Positions 1 through 5,376 of a stretch of DNA of 6,643 bases are shown one piece after another. The stretch is from Gammaproteobacteria bacterium (GTDB lineage: Bacteria > Pseudomonadota > Gammaproteobacteria > S012-40). The translations under genes and the position numbers were made by a program. The notes under the pieces are model-generated. The model worked only from the letters and a program-made list of their open reading frames with translations. It did not search any database and had not been told where the DNA came from. The stretch spans positions 1 through 6,643 of the forward strand of contig JAOTSL010000184.1 in assembly GCA_029864945.1 (NCBI GenBank), given 5' to 3'. Numbering within the stretch: position 1 is the first letter of the stretch; each line of letters opens with the position of its first letter.

Positions 1-35
1 CGGTACATAAGGCTGAATTTGCGCTAGAGCAATAA
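1..35 (+). CDS. C-terminal end of an unidentified protein (partial)
   Basis: Frame 3 reads VHKAEFALEQ and then TAA at 33-35. This is a plausible charged helical C-terminus, and a strong terminator hairpin starts only 6 bases later, as expected just after a gene end. The other two forward frames stop at 8-10 and 25-27, so a gene ending there is possible but fits the terminator less well. Ten residues are too few to identify a family. The call rests mainly on position relative to the terminator. Confidence 0.4.
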   Translation, partial: VHKAEFALEQ

Positions 36-40
36 CACGT

Positions 41-81
41 ACAATAAAAAAGGGAATGGTTAACATTCCCTTTTTTATTGT
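41..81. terminator. Bidirectional rho-independent terminator, perfect 18-bp stem
   Basis: Positions 41-58 and 64-81 are perfect reverse complements around a GTTAA loop (59-63). The inner stem is GGGAATG/CATTCCC. The outer part is an A-run on the left and a T-run on the right, so the RNA from either strand ends in a U-tract. The hairpin sits 6 bases after the likely + strand stop (35) and 28 bases after the stop of the convergent minus-strand gene (109), so one element can serve both genes. Confidence 0.92.
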
Positions 82-108
82 CGGAATAGCCTAGGCTAAA
101 TCACTACG

Positions 109-975
109 TTAAAACTGCGCAGGGAACCCCCTGTTTTTCATTTCTTGTTTAGCACGCAATGCTGTTTCTGCCATCTGTAGATCTTCTTCCCAGTCGTAAC
201 CAGTGATATCCTGCTCTTTTAGCGAAGAATGAATGTTGTGATATCCCTCGTTAGCATAAATTCGAATTAGGCGTGTCTCTTCTAGGTTACCTGTCAGGTC
301 TGGCCAAACATCGTGTAGTAAATCTTTGGGGCGGGTAACACTCCATTCTTCCAATAATTTATATTCTTCTGGCAATTGTTCACCAAATGATTCGTTAGTG
401 CCGGTTTGACGCTGGCCACTAAATTCATTGGTGTGCTCGGTAAAAATATATACAACCATTTTTGGGTTTTTAGCAATTATGTCGTCAGTGATGTTTAGCC
501 CAGTGGGCATCCATGATGAAAATATTACGTCTATATCAAGCGTAGACTCGTTCAGTGTGCCTTTTTTCATTTCATAATTAGTTTCATCATAAAATGATTC
601 AATTTGATTTGGCTTTTCGTTTGGATCTTGAAGACCGATAACCTTTATATTCTCCTGAGCAAGTAAGCTTCCAACGAATCCATTTCTTGCATGGGCATCA
701 CATACGACTGGTGTATCGGACACCTGTTTTATGTAATCAGCAATTTTTTGGATTTCAAATTTCAGAGGATAGTAGTGAGCAATGGTTGGGCCATGGGTTT
801 TTGGGTCACGATCGGCATTACTAAACATTAGATAGTGAAGGGGTATGTTTTTAACTCTATCCTGAAAGTTAAGATCATTTTTCCACGCTGGATGATCTTT
901 TTCTTGGAATCCGATGATTCCATTGAACATATTTTGTGTAAATGACTCCATATTTCGGAGAATTTCAAAACTCAT
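109..975 (-). CDS. Uncharacterised protein with a Rossmann / methyltransferase-like core
   Basis: This is a 288-residue soluble protein with no signal peptide or membrane segment. The ATG at 975-973 is preceded, 7 bases away, by a good Shine-Dalgarno (GAGG at 983-986 on the minus strand), and a TATAAT box lies just upstream. Residues 89-102 (PVVCDAHARNGFVG) look like strand beta-1 and the loop of a class I SAM-methyltransferase fold. Residues 111-119 (KVIGLQDPN) could be the beta-2 acidic segment, and residues 146-160 (LDIDVIFSSWMPTGL) the motif IV region. The usual GxGxG loop is not matched, so methyl transfer is uncertain. The C-terminal half is rich in acidic and aromatic residues and ends in a charged helix. 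I do not recognise a named family. It appears to be a single-gene unit ending at the shared terminator 41-81. It could instead be a non-catalytic Rossmann-like protein. Confidence 0.85.
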   Translation of the reverse strand: MSFEILRNMESFTQNMFNGIIGFQEKDHPAWKNDLNFQDRVKNIPLHYLMFSNADRDPKTHGPTIAHYYPLKFEIQKIADYIKQVSDTPVVCDAHARNGFVGSLLAQENIKVIGLQDPNEKPNQIESFYDETNYEMKKGTLNESTLDIDVIFSSWMPTGLNITDDIIAKNPKMVVYIFTEHTNEFSGQRQTGTNESFGEQLPEEYKLLEEWSVTRPKDLLHDVWPDLTGNLEETRLIRIYANEGYHNIHSSLKEQDITGYDWEEDLQMAETALRAKQEMKNRGFPAQF

Positions 976-979
976 ACTG

Positions 980-1010
980 CCACCTCAATTAAAAATGAGG
1001 AGAAATTATA
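980..1010 (-). promoter_or_regulatory. Candidate -10 box and ribosome-binding region for the 288-residue protein
   Basis: On the minus strand a perfect TATAAT lies at 1010-1005, 29 bases before the start codon. No good -35 hexamer is seen at 16-18 bases; GCAGCC is the 17-base candidate. Transcription from this box would begin near 998 and give a leader of about 22 nt that contains the Shine-Dalgarno. A small inverted repeat (CCTCA 983-987, TGAGG 996-1000) overlaps the Shine-Dalgarno, but its distal arm would be largely absent from such a short transcript. Confidence 0.45.
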
Positions 1011-1132
1011 CATCAAAATCCACGGAAGGCTGCTGAATTTACGCATTTGGCGCGAAAAATATCCAGCTCCTCAAATATTGATGCTTTTTGTATTCCTTAC
1101 TTTTTAAAGGATGATAGTGATTAATCTGTGTG

Positions 1133-3268
1133 CTAATTTAATGCGATGTCAGGCCAAAGTACTTCTTGTTTAAAATTTACTTGCTCAGAATGATTTTTCT
1201 TCAACCATTTTATAAACTGAGGGGCTGATAGAGGCTTGCTGATGAGGTGTCCTTGTATCCAGTCGCACCCCTGACTGCGTAAAAAACAAAGTTGTTCTTC
1301 GGTTTCTACACCTTCGGCAATTACGTTAAGTTTTAGGCTTTGTCCCATGGCGATAATGGCTTCAATTATTGTTGCATCGTCCGGGTCACTCATGATATCC
1401 CGCACAAAACTTTGATCGATTTTTAACGTGTTTAGGGGGAATCTTTTGAGATAGCTAAGTGAAGAATAGCCTGTGCCAAAATCATCTATGGAAAGCTGAA
1501 CTCCTAGATTGTGAAGATTTGTTAGAATCTCTGCGGTGCGATCAACATTTTGCGCAAGAAAACTTTCGGTGATTTCCAGTTCAAGATACTTTGGCTCAAG
1601 GCCGGTTTCTTTTAAAATATTGTCGACAATACTGACAAAGTCGTTTGCCACAAATTGCCTCAGGGATAAATTCACGGCTACGCGAAATGCGGGTAATCCC
1701 TTTTTTTGCCACTGAACGGCTTCGTTACAGGCGGTTCTTAAAACCCATTCACCAATAGGTTCAATTAATCCTGTTTCTTCAGTGAAGGGGATAAACTGAT
1801 CAGGGGTAAGTAGGCCACGTTCTGGACTATCCCAGCGTAACAGTGCTTCGATACCGATGATGTTATGTGTATGCAAGTCAATTTGCGGTTGAAAATAAAG
1901 CTTAAATTCTTCTCTTTCCAATGCGTGTCGTAAACTGTTTTCTAATACGAGATATTCGTAAGCTTTCTCATTCATATCTGAGGTATAAAATTGAAAACAG
2001 TTGCCGCCTTGTTCCTTTGCGCGATACATAGCGGTATCTGCATTTTTGAGCAAACTTCTCATATCTTCGGCATCGTTAGGGAAAATAGTGATGCCGATAC
2101 TGGGTGTAACCACGATTTCGTGGCCATCTAGTCTAAATGCAGGAGTCATTAATTCAATAATTTTTTCAGCAACAATTACCGCATCCTCTGAACCACTGAT
2201 TCCTTCAAGTATAACGGTAAACTCATCACCACCAAGGCGTGCAATGGTATCGCCTTTTCGAGCAAACTGTTTTAAACGCCTTGATACACTTCGGAGTAGT
2301 TGGTCGCCTGCATGATGCCCAAGGCTATCGTTAATGGTTTTAAATCGATCAAGATCGATAAAAAATAGAGCTACCTGAGTGTCATTTCGTTGAGCGCGCG
2401 AAACCGCACGGCGTAATCTATCTCTGAATAGTGCCCGATTAGGTAGGCCAGTAAGAGAGTCGTAGTTGGCTAGATAAAGTAGGCGTTCTTCCGTCTCTTT
2501 TCGTTCGGTTATATCTTTTGAAACCGCGATGACTTCGATAATTTCACTGGTTTGGCTATGAGTGATTGCGGTACTGGTTGTTTCGAGCCAAATGTAATCA
2601 CCGTTTTTGTTTCTAACGCGGTAGCAAAATGGGTCAGAAGAGGATGCATCTAATAATTTTGCGAAAAGTTTTCTTTTTGATTTTAAATCATCAGGGTGAA
2701 AATAATGAAAAACGTGTGTACCCATCATTTCATCAATACAATAACCCAGCACATTAATGACAGAGGGTGATGCGTAGATGCAAAAACCATCTGGTTTATA
2801 TTTGGTTATCAGGTCTGATGAGTACTCAGCGAGTAGTAGATATTCCTGCTGCATTTCGCTTAATGCAGATTGTGTTTGAACGTATGAGGTTACTTCAATG
2901 CAAGTACCAAAAACACCGGTAATTTCTTTGTAATCTTGTTCAGGAGATAGCCATATAGAAAAAGTACGGCCTCGTAATTTTATCATTGCATCGCAATGTT
3001 CACCCGCTAATGCGCGTTTTATTTGCGGTTTTATTTTATTGAAAAGACTATGTTCATTATAAATAGATGAAGCAATAAATTCGTCTTCGGTTATACCAAT
3101 AGAGCTAAATACCTGGCCGTTAAAGCTGGTAATAAGTCCGTTATTGCTAATGTTAAAAGTTGAAACAGGCGCCTTATTACTGGCCCTCTGAATACTTCTG
3201 ACTGATTGGGAAATAGGCGTTGGAGAAAAATCATTGTTTAATGACTGGCAATCATCGGAAATTGACAT
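1133..3268 (-). CDS. PAS-PAS-GGDEF-EAL cyclic di-GMP synthase/phosphodiesterase
   Basis: This 711-residue cytoplasmic protein predicts both synthesis of c-di-GMP from two GTP and its hydrolysis to pGpG. Residues below count from the chosen ATG at 3268-3266, which has AAGGA 8 bases upstream (3277-3281). A longer frame from 3322 lacks a Shine-Dalgarno. Two PAS-type sensor segments span about 36-127 and 142-257; the second ends in a typical PAC sequence (VIAVSKDITERK). The GGDEF domain (about 263-428) has an intact GGDEF at 346-350 and an RxxD inhibitory site (RKGD, 337-340) exactly five residues before it. The EAL domain (about 444-690) keeps EALLRW from 474, N533, E565, the DDFGTGYS loop 595-602, K616, E652 and Q672, which are the metal- and substrate-binding positions of active EAL enzymes. 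No membrane segment or haem/flavin signature is obvious, so the PAS ligand is unknown. It lies downstream of yajQ on the same strand, with no strong terminator between or after them. Net activity is probably set by the PAS signals. Confidence 0.96.
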   Translation of the reverse strand: MSISDDCQSLNNDFSPTPISQSVRSIQRASNKAPVSTFNISNNGLITSFNGQVFSSIGITEDEFIASSIYNEHSLFNKIKPQIKRALAGEHCDAMIKLRGRTFSIWLSPEQDYKEITGVFGTCIEVTSYVQTQSALSEMQQEYLLLAEYSSDLITKYKPDGFCIYASPSVINVLGYCIDEMMGTHVFHYFHPDDLKSKRKLFAKLLDASSSDPFCYRVRNKNGDYIWLETTSTAITHSQTSEIIEVIAVSKDITERKETEERLLYLANYDSLTGLPNRALFRDRLRRAVSRAQRNDTQVALFFIDLDRFKTINDSLGHHAGDQLLRSVSRRLKQFARKGDTIARLGGDEFTVILEGISGSEDAVIVAEKIIELMTPAFRLDGHEIVVTPSIGITIFPNDAEDMRSLLKNADTAMYRAKEQGGNCFQFYTSDMNEKAYEYLVLENSLRHALEREEFKLYFQPQIDLHTHNIIGIEALLRWDSPERGLLTPDQFIPFTEETGLIEPIGEWVLRTACNEAVQWQKKGLPAFRVAVNLSLRQFVANDFVSIVDNILKETGLEPKYLELEITESFLAQNVDRTAEILTNLHNLGVQLSIDDFGTGYSSLSYLKRFPLNTLKIDQSFVRDIMSDPDDATIIEAIIAMGQSLKLNVIAEGVETEEQLCFLRSQGCDWIQGHLISKPLSAPQFIKWLKKNHSEQVNFKQEVLWPDIALN

Positions 3269-3346
3269 AAAAAAGATCCTTGAGCAAAAAGTCCACAGCT
3301 GCACAATTAACGCGCAACACATGAAAGCAACTTATCGTTTTTTTGG

Positions 3347-3374
3347 TTTATACGTTGTATATCTGTCTAGTTAA
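3347..3374 (-). promoter_or_regulatory. Candidate promoter of the GGDEF-EAL gene
   Basis: On the minus strand, TTAACT (3374-3369, 4 of 6 matches to the -35 consensus) is followed after 16 bases by TATAAA (3352-3347, 5 of 6 matches to the -10 consensus). Transcription would start near 3340 and give a leader of about 70 nt. The -35 element lies inside a perfect inverted repeat (3362-3385). A second small repeat, TATAC-GTT-GTATA (3349-3361), overlaps the -10. Confidence 0.45.
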
Positions 3375-3385
3375 ATTTAGACAGA
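3362..3385. repeat. Perfect 8-bp inverted repeat, candidate operator
   Basis: TCTGTCTA (3362-3369) and TAGACAGA (3378-3385) are exact reverse complements separated by 8 bases. The centre lies on the predicted -35 region of the GGDEF-EAL gene, the usual place for a dimeric repressor or class II activator site. No T-run follows on either strand, so it does not resemble a terminator. The regulator is unknown; the repeat does not match an operator I recognise. Confidence 0.5.
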
Positions 3386-3515
3386 AACGACGTATGCATT
3401 CTGATTCTTTCATCCCCAAAAAAAACGTATTATTGTTTTTAAATGTAAACTCGTTGCTTGAGGATTCTTTTCAAATTACTTAATGGCAAAATGCACGCCA
3501 TAATTTGAAAAAAAT

Positions 3516-3998
3516 TTAATCTCTGAAATTTGTGTATTGTAATGCTAAGTCAAGTTTGGCTTCACGCAGCATGCTCATTACGTTTTGCAGGTCATCACGT
3601 TTTTTTCCAGTGACTCTAACCTGTTCACCTTGAATGGCAGACTGAACCTTCAGCTTTGAATCCTTAATCAGTTTGACAATTTTTCTGGCGCTATCCTTGT
3701 CGACTCCCTGACGAAGAGAGATATTTTGACGGGCTGTCATGCCTATCATTTGTACATCGCTTTCTTCAAAGCATTTTATATCTATGTTTCTTTTTGCCAT
3801 TTTTAGATAGACAACATCGAGCATTTGGCTGATATGAAATTCGCTATTTGCTGACAAGGTGATAACCTTATCTTTGAACTCAATTTGTGCGTTTGTATTT
3901 TTAAAATCGTATCGCGTTTTTACTTCACGACGAGATTGGTCAAGTGCGTTGGTTACTTCATGCATATCTACTTCAGAAACGACATCAAATGTGGGCAA
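3516..3998 (-). CDS. yajQ: YajQ-family nucleotide / c-di-GMP-binding protein (TTG start)
   Basis: This is a 160-residue cytoplasmic protein of the YajQ (UPF0234) family. Members fold as two ferredoxin-like domains and bind nucleotides. In Xanthomonas and some pseudomonads, homologues bind c-di-GMP and modulate transcription of virulence genes. Read from the TTG at 3998-3996 the protein begins MPTFDVVSEVD, the family N-terminus, and the total matches the usual length of about 160-163. A Shine-Dalgarno (ACGGAG, 4010-4005) lies 6 bases before this TTG. The frame continues upstream to an ATG at 4076, but those 26 residues are not family-like. Other family landmarks are SRREVKTRYDFK (23-34), KIVKLIKDSKLKVQ (105-118), IQGEQVRVTGKKRDDLQ (120-136) and the terminal NFRD. 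The gene is upstream of a c-di-GMP-metabolising enzyme on the same strand, which fits an effector role but does not prove it. Confidence 0.96.
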   Translation of the reverse strand: MPTFDVVSEVDMHEVTNALDQSRREVKTRYDFKNTNAQIEFKDKVITLSANSEFHISQMLDVVYLKMAKRNIDIKCFEESDVQMIGMTARQNISLRQGVDKDSARKIVKLIKDSKLKVQSAIQGEQVRVTGKKRDDLQNVMSMLREAKLDLALQYTNFRD

Positions 3999-4010
3999 AG
4001 TTATCTCCGT
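3996..4010 (-). promoter_or_regulatory. Ribosome-binding site fixing the TTG start of yajQ
   Basis: On the minus strand ACGGAG (4010-4005) is followed by six bases (ATAACT) and then TTG (3998-3996). The spacing is near optimal, and the codon is exactly where family alignment places the initiator Met. No ATG or GTG competes nearby in this frame. Confidence 0.85.
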
Positions 4011-4118
4011 ATAAAGTTGTAAGCTTGTATTAGAGTAACAATATATACTGGAATAGTAGAATAAATACGCTTGCAAATGTGTAAGCGAACATCCAGTAGT
4101 ATTTGTTAAAGGGCGGTT

Positions 4119-4147
4119 AAAATAAACGACAGTTGTCTTGGTTGCAA
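4119..4147 (-). promoter_or_regulatory. Candidate yajQ promoter with AT-rich upstream tract
   Basis: On the minus strand TTGCAA (4147-4142, 4 of 6) and TATTTT (4124-4119, 4 of 6) are separated by exactly 17 bases. An A/T-only-like stretch at 4151-4190 lies just upstream, where an UP element would be. Transcription would start near 4112 and leave a leader of about 114 nt. That leader contains CGCTT-N10-AAGCG (4068-4087), a possible small hairpin. The matches are modest, so another promoter nearer the gene is possible. Confidence 0.35.
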
Positions 4148-4372
4148 GCGTTTTTTTATTTAAATTTATATTAATTTAATTTCCAATGATTTAACGCACC
4201 TAGTAATTTTTGAGGCTTGTATATTGCACTGCGCCGATATTGTTTTTGGTCACCTATTTTTTGTAAGGAATGGTTGTTTTTTTATCAATTGAAATTTTTT
4301 CTAATTCAATGTAATCCATTTTTATTCATGAATTGATCTGTATGAGTTTAAACGGTTTTATGAAATGCAGGC

Positions 4373-4540
4373 ATGAAAAAAATTCTTTTTCAAACGTTTT
4401 TAGTAAGTAGCTCTGTGGCGATTTTAACAAGTTATAATTTGCTGAGCGCTGGCTTCATTGCGGGGGTAGTGTAAAAAGAAAACAATGATGATATTGGAAA
4501 TACCGTAGGGTCGGTAATCTGTGGATTAACTTTGTGCTAG
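4373..4540 (+). pseudogene. Short signal-peptide-like frame, possible remnant of an exported-protein gene
   Basis: ATG at 4373 opens a 33-residue frame beginning MKKILFQTFLVSSSVAILTS, with a Lys-rich start and a hydrophobic core as in a secretion signal. It stops at TAA 4472-4474. Past that stop the same frame reads KENNDDIGNTVGSVICG before a TAG at 4538-4540. The segment ENNDDIGNTVGS resembles EINDGIGHSIGK just after the signal peptide of the exported protein encoded at 4770. In the 33 aligned bases I count 24 identities. This suggests a decayed tandem paralogue, but the match is short and could be chance. There is no good Shine-Dalgarno; AGG sits only one base from the ATG. Alternatives are a real 33-residue membrane peptide or random sequence. 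Confidence 0.35.
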
Positions 4541-4601
4541 TTCAATTTTTCATGTGTATTTAATTGGTTTTAGTTATGCCGTAGTCTCAGAGGCGATGGT
4601 T

Positions 4602-4652
4602 GATATGACGGCTGACCTTAGCCCTCATTAGTATCTCACAAATGGTCATATC
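4602..4652. repeat. Inverted repeat GATATGAC / GTCATATC, 35-bp spacer
   Basis: The 8-base arms at 4602-4609 and 4645-4652 are perfect reverse complements. They lie about 70-120 bases upstream of the promoter at 4721. The spacing is long for a single dimer site but could suit two regulator sites with looping or a weak RNA hairpin. No T-run follows, so a terminator is unlikely. A chance occurrence is possible in DNA of this composition. Confidence 0.35.
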
Positions 4653-4718
4653 CTGCTGCATTAATAGGGGGGAGGCTTTTAAATTTATGCAACTATTTCG
4701 TACTAAAACGCATCCTAT

Positions 4719-4726
4719 GCTATATT
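4719..4726 (+). promoter_or_regulatory. Extended -10 promoter of the NrfJ-like gene
   Basis: TGCTATATT ends at 4726, giving an extended TGn motif followed by TATATT (5 of 6 matches). The -35 region is weak; TTCGTA at an 18-base spacing is the best candidate. This is tolerable for an extended -10 promoter. Transcription would start near 4733 and give a leader of about 37 nt. The Shine-Dalgarno GTGGAG (4758-4763) is 6 bases before the ATG at 4770. Confidence 0.5.
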
Positions 4727-4769
4727 GCTTTCAACCGTAAAAGCTACATATAAATAAGTGGAGTAAAAA

Positions 4770-5219
4770 ATGAACAAATTTTGTCGCCGATCAGTTTCGG
4801 TTCTTGTTTTTGGCTTGTTGGCGCAGTCGCCTGTCAGCGCAGAAATTAATGATGGAATCGGACATTCGATAGGTAAGTCAACGCAAAATAACACACCGGC
4901 TATGGGGTCTAATCACCCACCAGTCGGTAGCATGGGTACTATGGGAAAAGGTCAAATGCCTGCCAATATGCCAAAGATGCCAGAAGGACCAAAGCAACAA
5001 GGTAAAGTGCTTGAAGTGACAAGTGGCGCCGGCTATAGCTATTTACGCCTTGAAGCGGGCGGGCAGGAAGTTTGGGTTGCGGGTACGCAGATAACAGCAA
5101 AAGTGGGTGATGTTGTTAGCTATGTTGAAAACGTCACTATGCAAAATTTCACCAGTAAAACACTGAATAAAACATTTGATCGGATTGTTTTTGCATCATC
5201 GGTTGCAGTTGTTGAATAA
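4770..5219 (+). CDS. Exported NrfJ-like protein with Met-rich linker
   Basis: The 149-residue precursor has a classical Sec signal peptide (residues 1-24: basic MNKFCRR start, hydrophobic core, SPVSA cleavage site before Glu25). The mature protein should be periplasmic. Residues 25-76 form a low-complexity Met/Pro/Gly/Asn linker with six Met between 45 and 70 plus His49, a composition seen in some copper-handling periplasmic proteins. Residues 77-148 form a small beta-rich domain starting GKVLEV. It includes W102 in the EVWVAG segment, KVGDVVSY (111-118) and MQNFTSKTLNKTFDRIVF (124-141). From memory this matches the NrfJ-related domain found in Shewanella and deltaproteobacteria (typical pattern GYTYV...IWAAG...VGD...MPM.NFHSKTLNRTFD). 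The molecular role of that family is poorly defined, and no nitrite-reductase gene is next to it here. The gene has its own promoter and terminator, so it is probably monocistronic. Metal binding is inference from composition only. Confidence 0.88.
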   Translation: MNKFCRRSVSVLVFGLLAQSPVSAEINDGIGHSIGKSTQNNTPAMGSNHPPVGSMGTMGKGQMPANMPKMPEGPKQQGKVLEVTSGAGYSYLRLEAGGQEVWVAGTQITAKVGDVVSYVENVTMQNFTSKTLNKTFDRIVFASSVAVVE

Positions 5220-5247
5220 ATAACCCTCCTTAAACCTGTGCAAATTT

Positions 5248-5287
5248 CGCCCGATGTGTTTCGAATAGTGAACCATCGGGCGTTTTT
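5248..5287 (+). terminator. Rho-independent terminator of the NrfJ-like gene
   Basis: CGCCCGATG (5248-5256) pairs perfectly with CATCGGGCG (5274-5282). After a one-base bulge, GTT (5258-5260) and AAC (5271-5273) can extend the stem. TTTTT (5283-5287) and more T-rich sequence follow. The hairpin begins 29 bases after the stop codon at 5219. It separates this gene from the next two-gene unit. Confidence 0.93.
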
Positions 5288-5361
5288 GTTTGTGGTTAGT
5301 TTAACTGGCTTGGCGTATGCAGGTGGAGGTTTTCAATCAACTCTTTTAGTTAACTTGGTTT

Positions 5362-5376
5362 AGGAGCGTGGTTATG
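5362..5376 (+). promoter_or_regulatory. Ribosome-binding site choosing ATG 5374
   Basis: AGGAG at 5362-5366 lies 7 bases before ATG 5374-5376. An in-frame GTG at 5368 is only one base from the AGGAG, too close for initiation, so the ATG is preferred. I find no convincing -35/-10 pair in the 80 bases between the preceding terminator and this site. Confidence 0.85.

Larger units (their letters stand above)
4077..4769. other. AT-rich intergenic region between divergent genes
   Basis: This long stretch without an intact recognisable gene separates the minus-strand yajQ unit from the plus-strand genes. From left to right it holds a candidate yajQ promoter (4119-4147), a poly-T/AT-rich tract (4151-4190), homopolymer-rich DNA with no coding signal (4191-4372), a short signal-peptide-like frame and its possible continuation (4373-4540), an inverted repeat (4602-4652), and the promoter and Shine-Dalgarno of the next gene (4721-4763). 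All six frames are otherwise broken by frequent stops. I see no tRNA, riboswitch or IS end. Confidence 0.7.

Noticed and set aside
294..476. Alternative minus-strand frame of 60 codons within the 288-residue gene
   Set aside because: It is in another frame of the same strand, without a Shine-Dalgarno, and overlaps a longer frame with a clear start.
983..1000. Hairpin CCTCA/TGAGG that could hide the Shine-Dalgarno of the 288-residue gene
   Set aside because: The only good -10 (1005-1010) would start transcription inside the distal arm, so the hairpin would not form fully; the stem is only 5 bp.
2001..2315. Open frame of about 100 codons on the + strand inside the GGDEF coding region
   Set aside because: It is fully antisense to the conserved GGDEF domain, with no Shine-Dalgarno or recognisable protein features; it arises from codon use on the other strand.
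3269..3322. An 18-residue hydrophobic N-terminal extension of the GGDEF-EAL protein (MCCALIVQLWTF...), which could look like a membrane anchor
   Set aside because: The ATG at 3322 has no Shine-Dalgarno, whereas the ATG at 3268 has AAGGA at 8 bases. The extension also leaves a soluble PAS start untouched.
3482..3502. ATGGC/GCCAT inverted repeat after yajQ as a terminator
   Set aside because: The stem is only 5 bp with a 9-base loop, and no U-tract follows in the minus direction; the T-run next to the yajQ stop precedes it.
4324..4353. Palindromes ATTCATGAAT (4324-4333) and GTTTAAAC (4346-4353)
   Set aside because: Short palindromes are expected by chance in AT-rich DNA, and no promoter or gene start is positioned by them.
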